DNA of 64,000 bases from Paenalcaligenes sp052103955 (GCA_052103955.1 JBQELO010000012.1:1-64000), one strand, 5' to 3'; shown: positions 14,950 to 25,426, numbered from the stretch's first letter. Program-made: numbers and translations. Notes: generated by a model from the sequence alone, not told the origin.

Positions 14950-16530
14950 TTACTTTGCCAATAAATTTGCCAGCATATACCCCGAGCCAGCCCCCGTTCC
15001 CGCACCGGGCCACGTCGACGCACCGCATAAATACAAACCTTTAACCGGCGTTTTGTATTTGGAATACCCTGCCACTGGGCGAAAAAAGAAGTTCTGATCC
15101 AAATGGTGGCTGCCGGACAGATTATCACCCCCAATCAAGTTGGCATTAAAGTGTTCTAAGTCTTGCGGGGACATCACATGCATCGCCAAAATCTTACTAC
15201 GCACACCTGGCGCGTAATGCGCTAACACATCTATCACCCGCTCAGCATAAGCACCTTTCACCTCGGACCATTCTGCGGCGGGAATCGTCGCTAAAGCATC
15301 CCCTTTTATCAATGCAGGCAACACGCGAACCTGTACCCATAAGGTATGTTTGCCAGCGGGCGCACGCGATGGGTCCAGCGCTGTTCCCTGCCCTACAACC
15401 AGCACGGGCTCTGCCGGTAATAAACCCGCTGCAGCTTCGGCGTAGACTTTGCTCATCATGGCTAAATCAGGTGCCAAATGCACGTAAGAGAAAGCCTGTA
15501 GCTCTGGCCCTGCCTTCCAGTCTGGCAACCCATCTAAGGCCAAATGAATCATCATCGTGCCTAAACCGGGACGAAAGGCATCCACTTTTTTCTGATACGC
15601 AGTAGGTACGGCTGGAGCAGCTACTAAACGTCCAAACACCAACTGTGGATTAAGGTTAGCAATGACCGCTTTAGCCGCTGTAAAACGTCGACCATCCTCT
15701 AACACCACGCTACTGGCGCGCCCCTTGTCTTGCTCTATGCTTTTGACTGGTGCATTCAGCAGCAACTCTCCACCTAGCTCCTGCAGCAACCCCACCATGG
15801 CATGAATAATTGTGTCCGCACCACCTTGTCCTATCACCATGCCAAAGGCTTGATTGGCCATAGACTCTAAATACGGAAATAACGCACCGCCTGCTGTATC
15901 TGGCGTGAAATCCACATGCAACCCCCACGCTGCCATCATGGCTTTAAGCGAGTCGCTTTCAAAATGCCGATCTAAGAAGTCGCGCGGTGTAGCCAATAGC
16001 AACTGCAACAACTCGGCCACGCCATCTTTACCCAATTCGCGCCAACTACGCCATACACTTTTTGCCAACGCGGTAGATGGCATGGGACTGCCAAGTACAG
16101 AAAATAAGTGCGGGGCTTTACGCTGAAAGTCTTCCAGCATAGCCTGCCATGCGATAGCGTCTTTTTCCGACACACTACGTATGCGCGCTACGGTAGTTTC
16201 TACATCCGTACTAACGCCTAGGTAGCTGTGATCCCTAAAGATACTCGCAAAACAGTGCTGTGCTGGCACAAAGGCTAAGCCGTGGCGTTCTAATGCCGCT
16301 TTATGGCGCTGATAAAACGCTGAACCTGCAAAAGACGACAAATTCATTGCACACACGTCGTGCTTAAAACCAGGCAACGTGAGTTCTTGCGTACTGACCG
16401 CGCCGCCCGCTGAGCTTTTGGCCTCAATCACTCGCACTTTCCAACCTTTACTGGCCAGCTCTACTGCTGCGGCCAAACCATTGTGCCCCGCCCCAATCAC
16501 AATGGCGTCTGCTGCTGTCTCTGCTCCCAT
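14950..16530 (-). CDS. FAD-dependent phytoene-desaturase-like oxidoreductase
   Basis: 526 residues from the ATG at 16530 (AAGGAG six bases upstream); an alternative TTG two codons earlier abuts the SD. The N-terminal Rossmann motif is IVIGAGHNGLAAAVELASKGWKVRVIEA. The C-terminal FAD motif is GLYLCGASTWPGAGTGAGSGYMLAN. This is the CrtI/PYROXD2 type of flavoprotein. No carotenoid genes are nearby, so a role in carotenoids is unlikely and the substrate is unknown. Confidence 0.85.
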   Translation of the reverse strand: MGAETAADAIVIGAGHNGLAAAVELASKGWKVRVIEAKSSAGGAVSTQELTLPGFKHDVCAMNLSSFAGSAFYQRHKAALERHGLAFVPAQHCFASIFRDHSYLGVSTDVETTVARIRSVSEKDAIAWQAMLEDFQRKAPHLFSVLGSPMPSTALAKSVWRSWRELGKDGVAELLQLLLATPRDFLDRHFESDSLKAMMAAWGLHVDFTPDTAGGALFPYLESMANQAFGMVIGQGGADTIIHAMVGLLQELGGELLLNAPVKSIEQDKGRASSVVLEDGRRFTAAKAVIANLNPQLVFGRLVAAPAVPTAYQKKVDAFRPGLGTMMIHLALDGLPDWKAGPELQAFSYVHLAPDLAMMSKVYAEAAAGLLPAEPVLVVGQGTALDPSRAPAGKHTLWVQVRVLPALIKGDALATIPAAEWSEVKGAYAERVIDVLAHYAPGVRSKILAMHVMSPQDLEHFNANLIGGDNLSGSHHLDQNFFFRPVAGYSKYKTPVKGLYLCGASTWPGAGTGAGSGYMLANLLAK

Positions 16531-16640
16531 CGCCAACTCCTTTAGTTCTAAACTATTTTATGGTTTATTCTACAACTGAAATTTGCTTTGCAGAGGGCAA
16601 TTCAAGACAACAACCTTATTTTTTCTTTCTATTCCGCATC

Positions 16641-16681
16641 AAAAAAGCCTACTCATAACCCGCTAGAATTATGAGTAGGCT
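16641..16681 (-). terminator. Rho-independent terminator of the first autotransporter gene
   Basis: Perfect 13-bp stem AGCCTACTCATAA/TTATGAGTAGGCT followed on the minus strand by six T. Confidence 0.92.
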
Positions 16682-16709
16682 GTTTGCCACACGGTTCACT
16701 GCACGTCAC

Positions 16710-19700
16710 TTAGAACGCTATACCCACATTCGCTCGTACGCCGTGATATTTGGCATCACTGCCTAACTGCCCTTGGTACGACACACCTACGTTCACCGAA
16801 CGACTTAGCTGCATCGCCACACCGGCTTCCAGTACGGCGCTATCTCTAGACAGCGGCACACCCGTGATCGTGAAAGCCTCACCGCTAGAGAAACGCTGTG
16901 TGGCTTTAGGTAGCACGCTACCAAACGCATGACGCCAACCCGCCGATGCGCTGACCATCACGTTGGTTTCACCTACGGCAATATCCGCACTTAAGCGTGA
17001 ACCTAAGGTCATAAACGTAGAGTCGTTATTTTGGCTGCTGGATTTCAACGCTGCTGCACCGCCCTTTTCACTGAAACTTTGGCTGTGCAGGTTGACATAG
17101 GCTAGGTTTGCAAAGGGTTCTAGCTGCATCACGCCTGCATCCACGTTGTAGCCCACATCAGCAAAAATCTGCGTGGTACGTGCTTTAGGAGAGGCTTTTA
17201 ACTCTTCAGACAACCCAGGCATCGCTACAGACCTATTCGTACGCATGTCGTGCCAACTGTGGGCCGCGCCTAGGCGCACACCTACCGCATCCCACTGCCC
17301 ACCCCCATAAACACCTACGTGGTAGTTATCGCTTTTGTTAGAACCGCCTATATCGCGCACATCCGATTTCGTATGGCTGTAACCCGCCATCGCGCCCACG
17401 CGCCAGTTGTCGCCCACACTGGTATCAGCCCCCAACATAAAACCGTTGGTGCGGCGTTTGAGTTTGTGAGCATTACCATCACTGTCGCTATGTCCCCAAT
17501 TGCCAAAGAGCTGTAGCCATGCGGCAGCGCCTGCGGTGTTCGCGTTAACGACTTGTTGGTTCGCTAAGACCGGACTAGCACTACTACCTGCCGCCCCAAA
17601 CGCTCCACGCAAACGATCAGTAGCGGCGTCGCGGATAAAACGGCTGTCATCAATCAACGCGGTTTTAGTGGAAGCATGTATTTCACCTGACAGTGCATTC
17701 AAGCTGCTTTGCAGTAAGGCGACATCATTCGGTAATTGCGCAAGCGCGTCATATACCGCGTGCCCAGCCCCTACGCCCATGCTGTCAATGGCTGTGGCGG
17801 TAGCGCGTTGATTGCGAGTCTCGGCCAAGGAGGCAAACGACGTGCTATTACGCCGCAACGCCAACTGGACGTTACCGGCACTGTAGTCGTAGTTTAGCTC
17901 TGGCGTTAAGAAGGCAAAGTCAGACTGCACCGTGTCAAAGCGCCCCGACAAACTGCCATCGGCTGACAGAATTGTGTATGTGGAACGTAAGTTGTAGTTG
18001 CCGTTTTCTCCTATGTGCGCCACACCACCGGCTAACGACGCGTTACCGGTTACGTGTACTAGGTCGGCGGCGGTGCTTTGTGGGTCTACCTCTACATCAA
18101 AGCGTGAACCTGTTTGCAGCGCAAGATCGCCATCAATAGTCAGCGTACCAATAGAATTCCCTGGTGACAGCGTACCGCCTTGCGCTACTGTTAGCGTAGA
18201 GCCTACGCCGCTACCTATAGTGCCATTACCACCTAAAAACGCCCCATTCCCCACGGTTTGGCTACCACCCAGTTTGCCGTTAACCGCCAGCCTACCTGCT
18301 TCAATCGTGACGCTACCCGTAAAGGCCGAACTATCACCGGTTAATTGTAGTAAGCCTTGGCCTTGTTTTTGCAGCGAACCGGCACCTGATAACTGGCCTG
18401 CATAGTGGGCAGCTACCGCTTGGTTCAAGGCAAGGCTTGCCCCTGCATCAATTTCCGCATTGCCCGTAAAACGTTCGGCAGCGCTAGACACTTGGCCAGC
18501 CTCAATATGCCAATCTAATGCAGACTGCCCGGCTAAGGTTAAGTGGCCTTGACCCTGTTTGATCATCTGGCCGGCTTGATTATTCAACGCCAACACATGG
18601 CCAGTGAAACTGACGTCCGCAGCCTCGTTCAAGATCACAGTACCAGCATTCGCAATGCTCCCCGAAATACTCGCGCTTGACGCCTCTACGGTGCCTTCCT
18701 GCACCAACGTGTTGCCATAGGCGTTCGCGGTATTGGTAAGCTGTAATGTGCCTTGACCTGTTTTACGCAGATCACCCGCACCTGCCACGGTTCCGGTTAC
18801 GCCCAGCGTTGTACCTGTGGCTACATCAATCGTGCCGGCTTTATTCAGATTGAAATCTCGTGCAGAGGTAAACGAGGCAGTGGTCGCCAAGCCACCACCA
18901 CTAAACGCCACGCTGTTGGCTGTGCCTAAAGCAGAGTCAGCATCAATCTGCACGGTACCGGCTGTAAGCGTTGTGACACCAGCATAGCTATTTGCACGGT
19001 CTAGCACTAGGGTGCCTGCGCCGGTTTTCGTTAACCCACCCGCGCCAGAGATCGCGCCTTGCCAGTTCAGCTCGGTATTAGCAGCCACATCCATATGGCC
19101 AGTCTGGTTCAAGGCCATCGTACGCATCGAGCTAAACGACGCGGTAGACGCTAACCCACCTCCGTCCACAATCACACTAGTCGCCGTGCCTAAGGCCGAG
19201 TCGGCATTGATCTGCACGGTACCAGCTGCAAGCGTTGTGACACCAGCATAGCTATTGGCGCTGTCCAGCACTAGAGTACCCGCACCAGTTTTGGTTAAAC
19301 CACCCGCGCCAGAGATCGCACCTTGCCAGCTCAGCTCGGTATTGGCCGCTACATCCATATGAGCAGCTTGATTCAATGTGACATTACGTGCCGAGCTAAA
19401 CGACGCGGTTGATGCTAGCCCACCACCATCCAACACCACTGTGCTACTGGCTGCGCCCAAATTACTATCGTTAGATACCGACACCGTGCCGCCTTGCACA
19501 ATCGTGTCACCGGTATAGCTATTAGCACCGCCTAACACTAAAGTGCCTGCGCCAGCTTTGGTCAAGATTTTACCATCCCAGCCAGTCGCTTTATTCGCAG
19601 CCTGATCTGTCAGATCCACGCCTACGGTGAATTGCTCTGAGGCATCTACCAACGTAAATGTACCGGCTCGTAAGTTATTATTCGCCGTCCAACTCAGGCC

Positions 19701-22700
19701 GTGGCTCGCCAAGTATTGTTTGCCATCCGCAGACTTACGCGTGTTTAAGGTCATGTAGTCTACGGGGCCTTGCGTAAACCCACCCACACTAATGGACGCA
19801 AAGTCACCCGTGATGCCATTTGCTGTATCAATTAATACCGTGTCAGTACTGGTCGCCGTCGAAACGCCGCTCAGGGTAAAGCCTACGCCTGTACCTATAG
19901 TGATACCCTTAGCTTGCAAAGCTGTTCCACTAGAGCCCACACCCAGAGCCAGCTTCGTGTTCTTCGCTAGATCTACCTGTCCCTGTACGGTTAAGGTGGC
20001 TGGCCCTTGTATGCTCAGCGTACTGTTCCCCCCCTTCACACTCAGATCCGTTTGCAAGGTATTCGCTGCCCCTTGTGTACCGTTACCATACTGCAACGTG
20101 GCACCGCCTGTGACTTCCGCTTGGCTCCCCGCGGTACCTAATACAATCAACGTCCCTTTAGAAACAACCGTACCACCGGTAAAACCACTGTTATTGCCAC
20201 TGATAATCAAGGAGCCTTGGCCCGTTTTAGTCAGTACACTGGTGCCTGCTAACGTCCCCGTCAACTGTAGTGTTGTTGTTGTGTTTTTTTGCTTCTCAAC
20301 ACGTATGCCACTCTTATTGTTGATCCGTACATCTCGCGCTGAAGCAAATGACTCCATTGCTACTAAGGTACCGCCTTCCAACGTAACAGCCCCTGTGGCG
20401 GCTCCCAAGTTTTCATCTCTGGACACAAAAATCTCACCTGCTTGGATGATAGTGCCACCGCTATAGGTGTTGATACTGTCTTCATCAAACTCTAGAATAC
20501 CCGCCCCCTTTTTGGTCAGTGTTTTACCATTCCAGCCCAAGCTAGGATTAGCTTTTTCATCCCCGAGGTCAAATCCCCCAAGCATTACAAAATCGTCTTT
20601 CTTAACCGTAAACGTACCGTGTGCCCAATTATTATTGGCTGTCCAGCTCATGTCTTCAAACATCTCAAAGCTGTAGCCATCCTCTGATATACGGGTATTC
20701 AACGTACCGTCGTAATCATCCGCCCCTTTCTTCTTTTTAAAACCACTGACAGTAATAGAGGAGAAATCCCCCTGAATGCCATTAGTAGTACGAATCGCCT
20801 CACTCAAAAAACCAACCGGCTGCTCCGCATTAACATGCAGTACAACGTCCTGCGCTATGAATAACGACTCGGCCTCTAGAATAGGCTGTTCAGCTCCAGT
20901 CCCTAGCTCTAACCTAGCTTGGTTTGTTAATGCTAACTCCCCTTTTACACTCATCACCGCAGATGGTTGGATCACTAATTTGCCCCCCTGCACTGTGGTG
21001 GCACCAGCCAAGTTGTCTACGACCTCTAACTTCCCCTCTACAAGAAACGTGTTGCCCGTAAACGTGTGGGGACTATTACCAGCTATAGCCAGCACACCTT
21101 TTCCTACTTTGGTAAAACCTTCAGTGGCTGTGATCAGCCCCTGCCATATCAGCTCGGTTCCCTCTGCCACATCAAGGCTAGCCCCTGTAAGGTGAAGGTC
21201 CCTAGTACTAGCAAAAGAAGCCTTAGTAACTAATACCGCTCCTCTATGCAGTTGAATGCTGCTATTCGGTCCCCCTAAGTTGGCATCTCTTGAAACCTCC
21301 AAAGCCCCTTCCTTAACAATCGTGTCCCCGCTATAGCTGTTATTCCCATGTAATGCTAAAGTTCCGAGCCCCGTTTTAGTCAGGGTGACACCATCCCAAT
21401 TCAAAAGAGGATTGGCCACCTGATCCACTAGTGATACCCCTAGATCAAAACGATTACCTGCATCAACTAACGTGAAGGTACCATGTGCAGCATCGTTATT
21501 AGCCTCCCACCGTAAACCATAGCTAAGCAAGTACTGCATGTTATTGGGTGATTGTTGAACGTCATACTGCAAATAATCCACAGGATTAACCGCACCACCT
21601 ATTGTTATCACTGGTAATTTTCCAGCGATAACACTGTTGCTTTGCACAATGACTGCATCTTTTTGCATGCTCTTGGACAACGCATTTATATTCAGCGCAA
21701 CGTTATCACCAAAACTCACCTCATTCGCAGTCAACGGTGTTTCTGCACCGCCCATACCGATAGAAAGCTGAGTGCCGTCCTGCATCTCCAACTTCCCATC
21801 CACACGTAACGTTGAGCCGCTGAATATACTTAGCGTACTGCCTTGACCGCTAACACTCAGGTCCCCCTCGGCAGCATTCGCCACCTTGTTATGAGCATCT
21901 CCGTACTGCAATGTACCGCCAGTAACCTCAGCCATACCCCCCAGTTTTTTTTGAACAATGAGCTTACCGCCTGAAACTACTGTGAACCCATGAAAATCAG
22001 AGTTATCAGCGGTTAATAATGTGGTACCTGCCACGTGCGATATTACGGCTGACTTGTCTGTCGCTCTATGCCCATTCGTTCGTAAAACAGCCCTAAAAGC
22101 ATAGTCACTATTAGTATGGTTAAACACAAGATGTTGACTAAACGAGCGTGGGTGTGTCACAAACCTCTCTACTGGAGGCGCATCAAATAACACTTCGCCT
22201 ACCTGTACTCCCCCTGCCGCCACAGCCTCCGCGGGACTAGAACTGGCTGCGCCAATAAACATAGAACCGCCTGGCAAGCCTATAGAAAACACATCAATCT
22301 CATATTCTCGCCAAGAGTCAAGCCTAATACGTTGCGCCTTTACCTCTGCGCGGTCCTGCAGCACTAGCTTCCCATTTCCTAAGATAGACAACTCACCGTC
22401 TACCTGTAATGCGGAACCTTCCCCACGAACCAACCCCAAAGCTGTGTATTGGAATCCCAAACCATCAAGAAACACTGTGCCGCTTTGAACCTTTCCTCCA
22501 TTCTCAACGACTAACGAAGTCTCCCCTCCCCGTAAATCTATGGTTTTTGCAGAGAGTTCTGAGAACAAACCAGTCACTAGCAACTTTGATTTTTTTAGAT
22601 CGTAGACATTTCCTAAAGGCTCATCCGGACCTAAGCGCAGCGTTTCCCCAACCCTCACCTGAGCAAAACTCCTAACCTCTAAGACACCTTCCCGTATGGC

Positions 22701-22937
22701 CAACCCCGCGGGAAGTTCCCACCTTCCATTATGATCAGGTGGTAGTTTGGAATCCATATCTCCCTTGACCACAATACTATCCCAGGCAAACGCACTCCCG
22801 CTGGTTCCCAACAGCAACAGCGCAGCCGCAACCTTAGCCACACGCCCGCTAGATTTTTTGCACCCTCGGCTGCGCTCACTAGCCACTTGCCATAGCCCCA
22901 ATTTGCGATTGAAAATAACACGGTATATGCGGTTCAT
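16710..22937 (-). CDS. Giant type Va autotransporter with ESPR signal and PATR repeats
   Basis: 2075 residues from the ATG at 22937, giving the start MNRIYRVIFNRKLGLWQV. That is a textbook extended signal peptide region (ESPR), followed by a normal signal ending SAFA. The longer frame (16 more residues) would spoil it. The passenger is a beta-helix with many passenger-associated repeats (LTKTGAGTLVLxxANSYxGxT). After about residue 1600 come the linker (GNSIGTLTIDGDL) and NQRATATAIDSMGVG, then a C-terminal AIDA-type beta-barrel of about 280 residues (GAMAGYSHTKSDV) ending in VRANVGIAF with the terminal Phe used for outer-membrane assembly. Probable adhesin. Target unknown. The C-terminal half is clearly homologous to the product of 38043-44291. 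Confidence 0.93.
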   Translation of the reverse strand: MNRIYRVIFNRKLGLWQVASERSRGCKKSSGRVAKVAAALLLLGTSGSAFAWDSIVVKGDMDSKLPPDHNGRWELPAGLAIREGVLEVRSFAQVRVGETLRLGPDEPLGNVYDLKKSKLLVTGLFSELSAKTIDLRGGETSLVVENGGKVQSGTVFLDGLGFQYTALGLVRGEGSALQVDGELSILGNGKLVLQDRAEVKAQRIRLDSWREYEIDVFSIGLPGGSMFIGAASSSPAEAVAAGGVQVGEVLFDAPPVERFVTHPRSFSQHLVFNHTNSDYAFRAVLRTNGHRATDKSAVISHVAGTTLLTADNSDFHGFTVVSGGKLIVQKKLGGMAEVTGGTLQYGDAHNKVANAAEGDLSVSGQGSTLSIFSGSTLRVDGKLEMQDGTQLSIGMGGAETPLTANEVSFGDNVALNINALSKSMQKDAVIVQSNSVIAGKLPVITIGGAVNPVDYLQYDVQQSPNNMQYLLSYGLRWEANNDAAHGTFTLVDAGNRFDLGVSLVDQVANPLLNWDGVTLTKTGLGTLALHGNNSYSGDTIVKEGALEVSRDANLGGPNSSIQLHRGAVLVTKASFASTRDLHLTGASLDVAEGTELIWQGLITATEGFTKVGKGVLAIAGNSPHTFTGNTFLVEGKLEVVDNLAGATTVQGGKLVIQPSAVMSVKGELALTNQARLELGTGAEQPILEAESLFIAQDVVLHVNAEQPVGFLSEAIRTTNGIQGDFSSITVSGFKKKKGADDYDGTLNTRISEDGYSFEMFEDMSWTANNNWAHGTFTVKKDDFVMLGGFDLGDEKANPSLGWNGKTLTKKGAGILEFDEDSINTYSGGTIIQAGEIFVSRDENLGAATGAVTLEGGTLVAMESFASARDVRINNKSGIRVEKQKNTTTTLQLTGTLAGTSVLTKTGQGSLIISGNNSGFTGGTVVSKGTLIVLGTAGSQAEVTGGATLQYGNGTQGAANTLQTDLSVKGGNSTLSIQGPATLTVQGQVDLAKNTKLALGVGSSGTALQAKGITIGTGVGFTLSGVSTATSTDTVLIDTANGITGDFASISVGGFTQGPVDYMTLNTRKSADGKQYLASHGLSWTANNNLRAGTFTLVDASEQFTVGVDLTDQAANKATGWDGKILTKAGAGTLVLGGANSYTGDTIVQGGTVSVSNDSNLGAASSTVVLDGGGLASTASFSSARNVTLNQAAHMDVAANTELSWQGAISGAGGLTKTGAGTLVLDSANSYAGVTTLAAGTVQINADSALGTATSVIVDGGGLASTASFSSMRTMALNQTGHMDVAANTELNWQGAISGAGGLTKTGAGTLVLDRANSYAGVTTLTAGTVQIDADSALGTANSVAFSGGGLATTASFTSARDFNLNKAGTIDVATGTTLGVTGTVAGAGDLRKTGQGTLQLTNTANAYGNTLVQEGTVEASSASISGSIANAGTVILNEAADVSFTGHVLALNNQAGQMIKQGQGHLTLAGQSALDWHIEAGQVSSAAERFTGNAEIDAGASLALNQAVAAHYAGQLSGAGSLQKQGQGLLQLTGDSSAFTGSVTIEAGRLAVNGKLGGSQTVGNGAFLGGNGTIGSGVGSTLTVAQGGTLSPGNSIGTLTIDGDLALQTGSRFDVEVDPQSTAADLVHVTGNASLAGGVAHIGENGNYNLRSTYTILSADGSLSGRFDTVQSDFAFLTPELNYDYSAGNVQLALRRNSTSFASLAETRNQRATATAIDSMGVGAGHAVYDALAQLPNDVALLQSSLNALSGEIHASTKTALIDDSRFIRDAATDRLRGAFGAAGSSASPVLANQQVVNANTAGAAAWLQLFGNWGHSDSDGNAHKLKRRTNGFMLGADTSVGDNWRVGAMAGYSHTKSDVRDIGGSNKSDNYHVGVYGGGQWDAVGVRLGAAHSWHDMRTNRSVAMPGLSEELKASPKARTTQIFADVGYNVDAGVMQLEPFANLAYVNLHSQSFSEKGGAAALKSSSQNNDSTFMTLGSRLSADIAVGETNVMVSASAGWRHAFGSVLPKATQRFSSGEAFTITGVPLSRDSAVLEAGVAMQLSRSVNVGVSYQGQLGSDAKYHGVRANVGIAF
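18930..19460 (-). repeat. Tandem 264-bp repeats within the first autotransporter gene
   Basis: Two highly similar units of 88 codons, for example CCACCCGCGCCAGAGATCGC at 19036 and again at 19300. Each encodes GAISGAGGLTKTGAGTLVLD plus NSYAGVTTL and ALGTA segments. Partly diverged copies flank them. The high DNA identity suggests recent duplication or gene conversion. Confidence 0.75.
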
Positions 22938-23138
22938 AAGCGGGCTCTCTGACTGACAGAAGTAATAGTTCTTAATGCCTGCCATGTTAGGTAATTAACT
23001 ACTATTGCACTATCACTGTAATTGGGTATCTATGTCGCTATTTGTTTCCGTATTCGCGTCAAAATCCATCACCAAACACTGGTTTATCTATTGCTTATAA
23101 TGTGAACACTATCTCTACACCCATTTCCCAAATAAGTT

Positions 23139-23531
23139 ATGTTTAAAAAAAACCTTCCTGTTTTTATCACCGGCCTAATACTCCATGCCTTTACTAGCGT
23201 AGCGTTGGCACAAGCTAGCTCGTATTCGCCAGAACAAGTAGAACAAATGCGTCAATTGGCTGAACAAGGGGAAAGTTTTGCGCAGTCGGCCTTGGGTGTG
23301 CTGTATATAGAAGGGGACTCTGTACCACAAAATTATGCTGAAGCGCATAAGTGGCTGGAGCGCGCCGCGCTACAAAACGAAGCGCTTGCTCAATTTCAAT
23401 TAGGTGTGCTGCATTACCGAGGGCAAGGCGTGCCGCAAAATGATGCCGAAGCCTTACGATGGTTTGGTAAGTCGTGTGCGGTTGGGCTATCCGAGGGTTG
23501 CACCATGTATAGCAAAATTAAGCTGCCTTAA
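23139..23531 (+). CDS. Secreted Sel1-repeat protein
   Basis: 130 residues. Signal peptide ends at about residue 25 (SVALAQA). It has two and a half Sel1-like repeats: AEQGESFAQSALGVLYIEGDSVPQNYAEAHKWLERAA and QNEALAQFQLGVLHYRGQGVPQNDAEALRWFGKS. Such short solenoids mediate protein interactions in the periplasm. A second cysteine pair in the tail (SCAVGLSEGC) could form a disulfide. It is divergent from the autotransporter gene with a 200-bp shared upstream region, but a functional link is not shown. Confidence 0.85.
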   Translation: MFKKNLPVFITGLILHAFTSVALAQASSYSPEQVEQMRQLAEQGESFAQSALGVLYIEGDSVPQNYAEAHKWLERAALQNEALAQFQLGVLHYRGQGVPQNDAEALRWFGKSCAVGLSEGCTMYSKIKLP

Positions 23532-23643
23532 CGCTATACAAACCGTATTGCCTTCACACTTTCTGTGTTGTACCTTGTCATCAAAAAACAAAGCATTCGT
23601 TAAAACATAGAGCAGTCCCTTTTACCCACAGGAGATTGAATAT

Positions 23644-24102
23644 ATGTCTGAACCTATTTTTCGTCGCGCACAAGAATCAGACGTAGAAGCAATCGTCGCC
23701 ATCCTTGCCGATGACGTCTTGGGCCAAGAACGGGAAGACTCTCGCTGGCCCCTGCCTACTAGCTATCTGCACGCTTTTCACGCGTTAGATGCTGACCCCA
23801 ACCACTTTCTGGCCGTTGTAGAAATTGATGGCACTATTTGCGGCACACTACAGATTTCTTTTATCCCCGGCCTGTCTTACCAAGGCGCGTGGCGCGGTGA
23901 AATCAACAGCATTCGGGTAGCACGCACCATACGCGGTAATAGCCTACTAGAAAGTATGATCAAGTGGGCCATAGCCAAGTGCAAAGCTAGAAACTGCCGC
24001 TTTGCACAACTCACCTTTGATAAAAAACGGCCTGATAGTCACCGCTTTTATGTGCAGTTAGGATTTAGTGCCAACTACAGAGGCTACATGTTAGAACTCT
24101 AA
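23644..24102 (+). CDS. GNAT family N-acetyltransferase
   Basis: 152 residues with CAGGAG SD. GNAT features: N-terminal IFRRAQESDVEAIVAIL, the core strand GTLQISFIPGL, and the acetyl-CoA loop region INSIRVARTIRGNSLLESMIKWAI (a variant of the R/QxxGxG/A motif), then LTFDKKRPDSHRFYVQLGF. This resembles the subgroup annotated as acting on small metabolites. Substrate not predictable. Confidence 0.85.
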   Translation: MSEPIFRRAQESDVEAIVAILADDVLGQEREDSRWPLPTSYLHAFHALDADPNHFLAVVEIDGTICGTLQISFIPGLSYQGAWRGEINSIRVARTIRGNSLLESMIKWAIAKCKARNCRFAQLTFDKKRPDSHRFYVQLGFSANYRGYMLEL

Positions 24103-24125
24103 GCACAACAGCATCATAAAAAACA

Positions 24126-24155
24126 AAACCCGCAGCCCTTGTAGGAAGCGGGTTT
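24126..24155. terminator. Bidirectional terminator between convergent genes
   Basis: Stem AAACCCGC/GCGGGTTT with a 14-nt loop. A- and T-rich flanks serve both strands. Confidence 0.65.
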
Positions 24156-24190
24156 GCTAGAAGCCTAGGCGCTGTTGCTAGAGCATGCGT

Positions 24191-25273
24191 TTATGCCGTT
24201 TTCTGCAGCAAGGCAGTGCCATCCAAGCTACTCGACTGAAACTTTGCTAAAGGCAACAACATGCGTTGGCTAGATTGCAAAAGCGTAGGCAAATCAAACT
24301 GCACGTAGTTCAGTTGATCGTAGGTACGTAAATACATACGGCCCTGACGCAAATCGGTAAGCGATGTCCAAGTGGTGTATTCAGAACTATATCCAGAAAA
24401 ACCCATTACATCAGGTGCCATGGCATCGGCGCCTTTGTTCGCACTTTGCGGGTCAATTGTAATGCCACGCGGTCTATCAAAATTATTCATGATATGCGCC
24501 AGCGTTGTCACCGCCGTGTTGGCGTCTTTAGCTTTTTCACTAAAGTGCGCGTAATACACTGCACGCACAAAACGCCCTACAGCCGTATTGGACGATGGCA
24601 AAGCAGCCGTTGCTATACCTGAATCAGGCTGCTGAAAGGTTTGCCCATTTAAGGTCAAGCTGGACTGATCAATATTAGACAAGAAGGTGTAATTACTGAG
24701 ATTTGTTAGGTGCCATGGAAAGTCAGGGCCATTAGTCATTACACCTACTGGGTTGTCATAGACTTGCTGTTTCCCATGCGCATACTCAATCACAATTGAC
24801 GCACCAGTAGCATCGTGTACTGTGTAATGAAACGGTGTTTCAGCACCGCCCATTTGTTCAATGGCTGTCGTCAACACAGGCTGATTTGCCAATGCTTTTT
24901 TAACGTCAGCCACCGACTCAAACTGCGATAGCACCCAATTGCCTAAATCAATGGCCGCCAATACGGCTGTACTGTTATCCAGCGTATCGTCAGGACCTTT
25001 AGTGGTAGCAAACGCCAATAAACTAAAGGTTAAACCCTGGCTATTAATACCCTCTACGGTTTTAAGATCATCCACTGAGCCATTAGGAATACTAACGGAT
25101 AAAAAACCAAACTTAGCCGTAAAAGACAAGGCTGCATGTTGATTGGCTTGCGATGAAAACGCTGTACCCTTGGGTTGATACACCACGATATAAGGCATAT
25201 CAAAAGGAAGCTCTAACGTGCGCCCTGCATAGGGGGCTGCTTGCTGATCAAAATAGAGTAAAGAGGTGCACAT
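24191..25273 (-). CDS. Choloylglycine hydrolase-fold (linear amide C-N) hydrolase
   Basis: 360 residues beginning Met-Cys, so Cys2 becomes the N-terminal nucleophile after Met removal, as in bile-salt hydrolases and penicillin V acylases. No signal peptide, so cytoplasmic. Further landmarks: AGRTLE (Arg position), NGSVDDL, GINSQGLTFSLLAF, VMTNGPDFPWHLTNLSNY (Asn region) and SSNTAVGRFVRA (Arg). The usual Asp after GR(N/T) is replaced in ELPFD. It may hydrolyse acyl-homoserine lactones, penicillins or bile salts; sequence alone does not decide. Confidence 0.85.
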   Translation of the reverse strand: MCTSLLYFDQQAAPYAGRTLELPFDMPYIVVYQPKGTAFSSQANQHAALSFTAKFGFLSVSIPNGSVDDLKTVEGINSQGLTFSLLAFATTKGPDDTLDNSTAVLAAIDLGNWVLSQFESVADVKKALANQPVLTTAIEQMGGAETPFHYTVHDATGASIVIEYAHGKQQVYDNPVGVMTNGPDFPWHLTNLSNYTFLSNIDQSSLTLNGQTFQQPDSGIATAALPSSNTAVGRFVRAVYYAHFSEKAKDANTAVTTLAHIMNNFDRPRGITIDPQSANKGADAMAPDVMGFSGYSSEYTTWTSLTDLRQGRMYLRTYDQLNYVQFDLPTLLQSSQRMLLPLAKFQSSSLDGTALLQKTA

Positions 25274-25426
25274 AGTTAGAGTCCAAATAGCCTAGGAAAT
25301 TGGGATAGCACTAAACAAAACACAACGCCTTTTTAGTGTGCGTCGTGCTGGTAGCAGCATAACCCAAATGCCTTAGCGCCACTATTTATTCACGTAGAGA
25401 TTAACCAAAATTACCGGTTTACGACT

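Noticed and set aside
18930..19460. CRISPR-like array
   Set aside because: Repeats are 264 bp, in frame and inside a coding region; no short repeat-spacer pattern.
19792..20466. 224-codon plus-strand ORF antisense to the first autotransporter
   Set aside because: Shadow frame produced by the biased composition of a large beta-helix gene.
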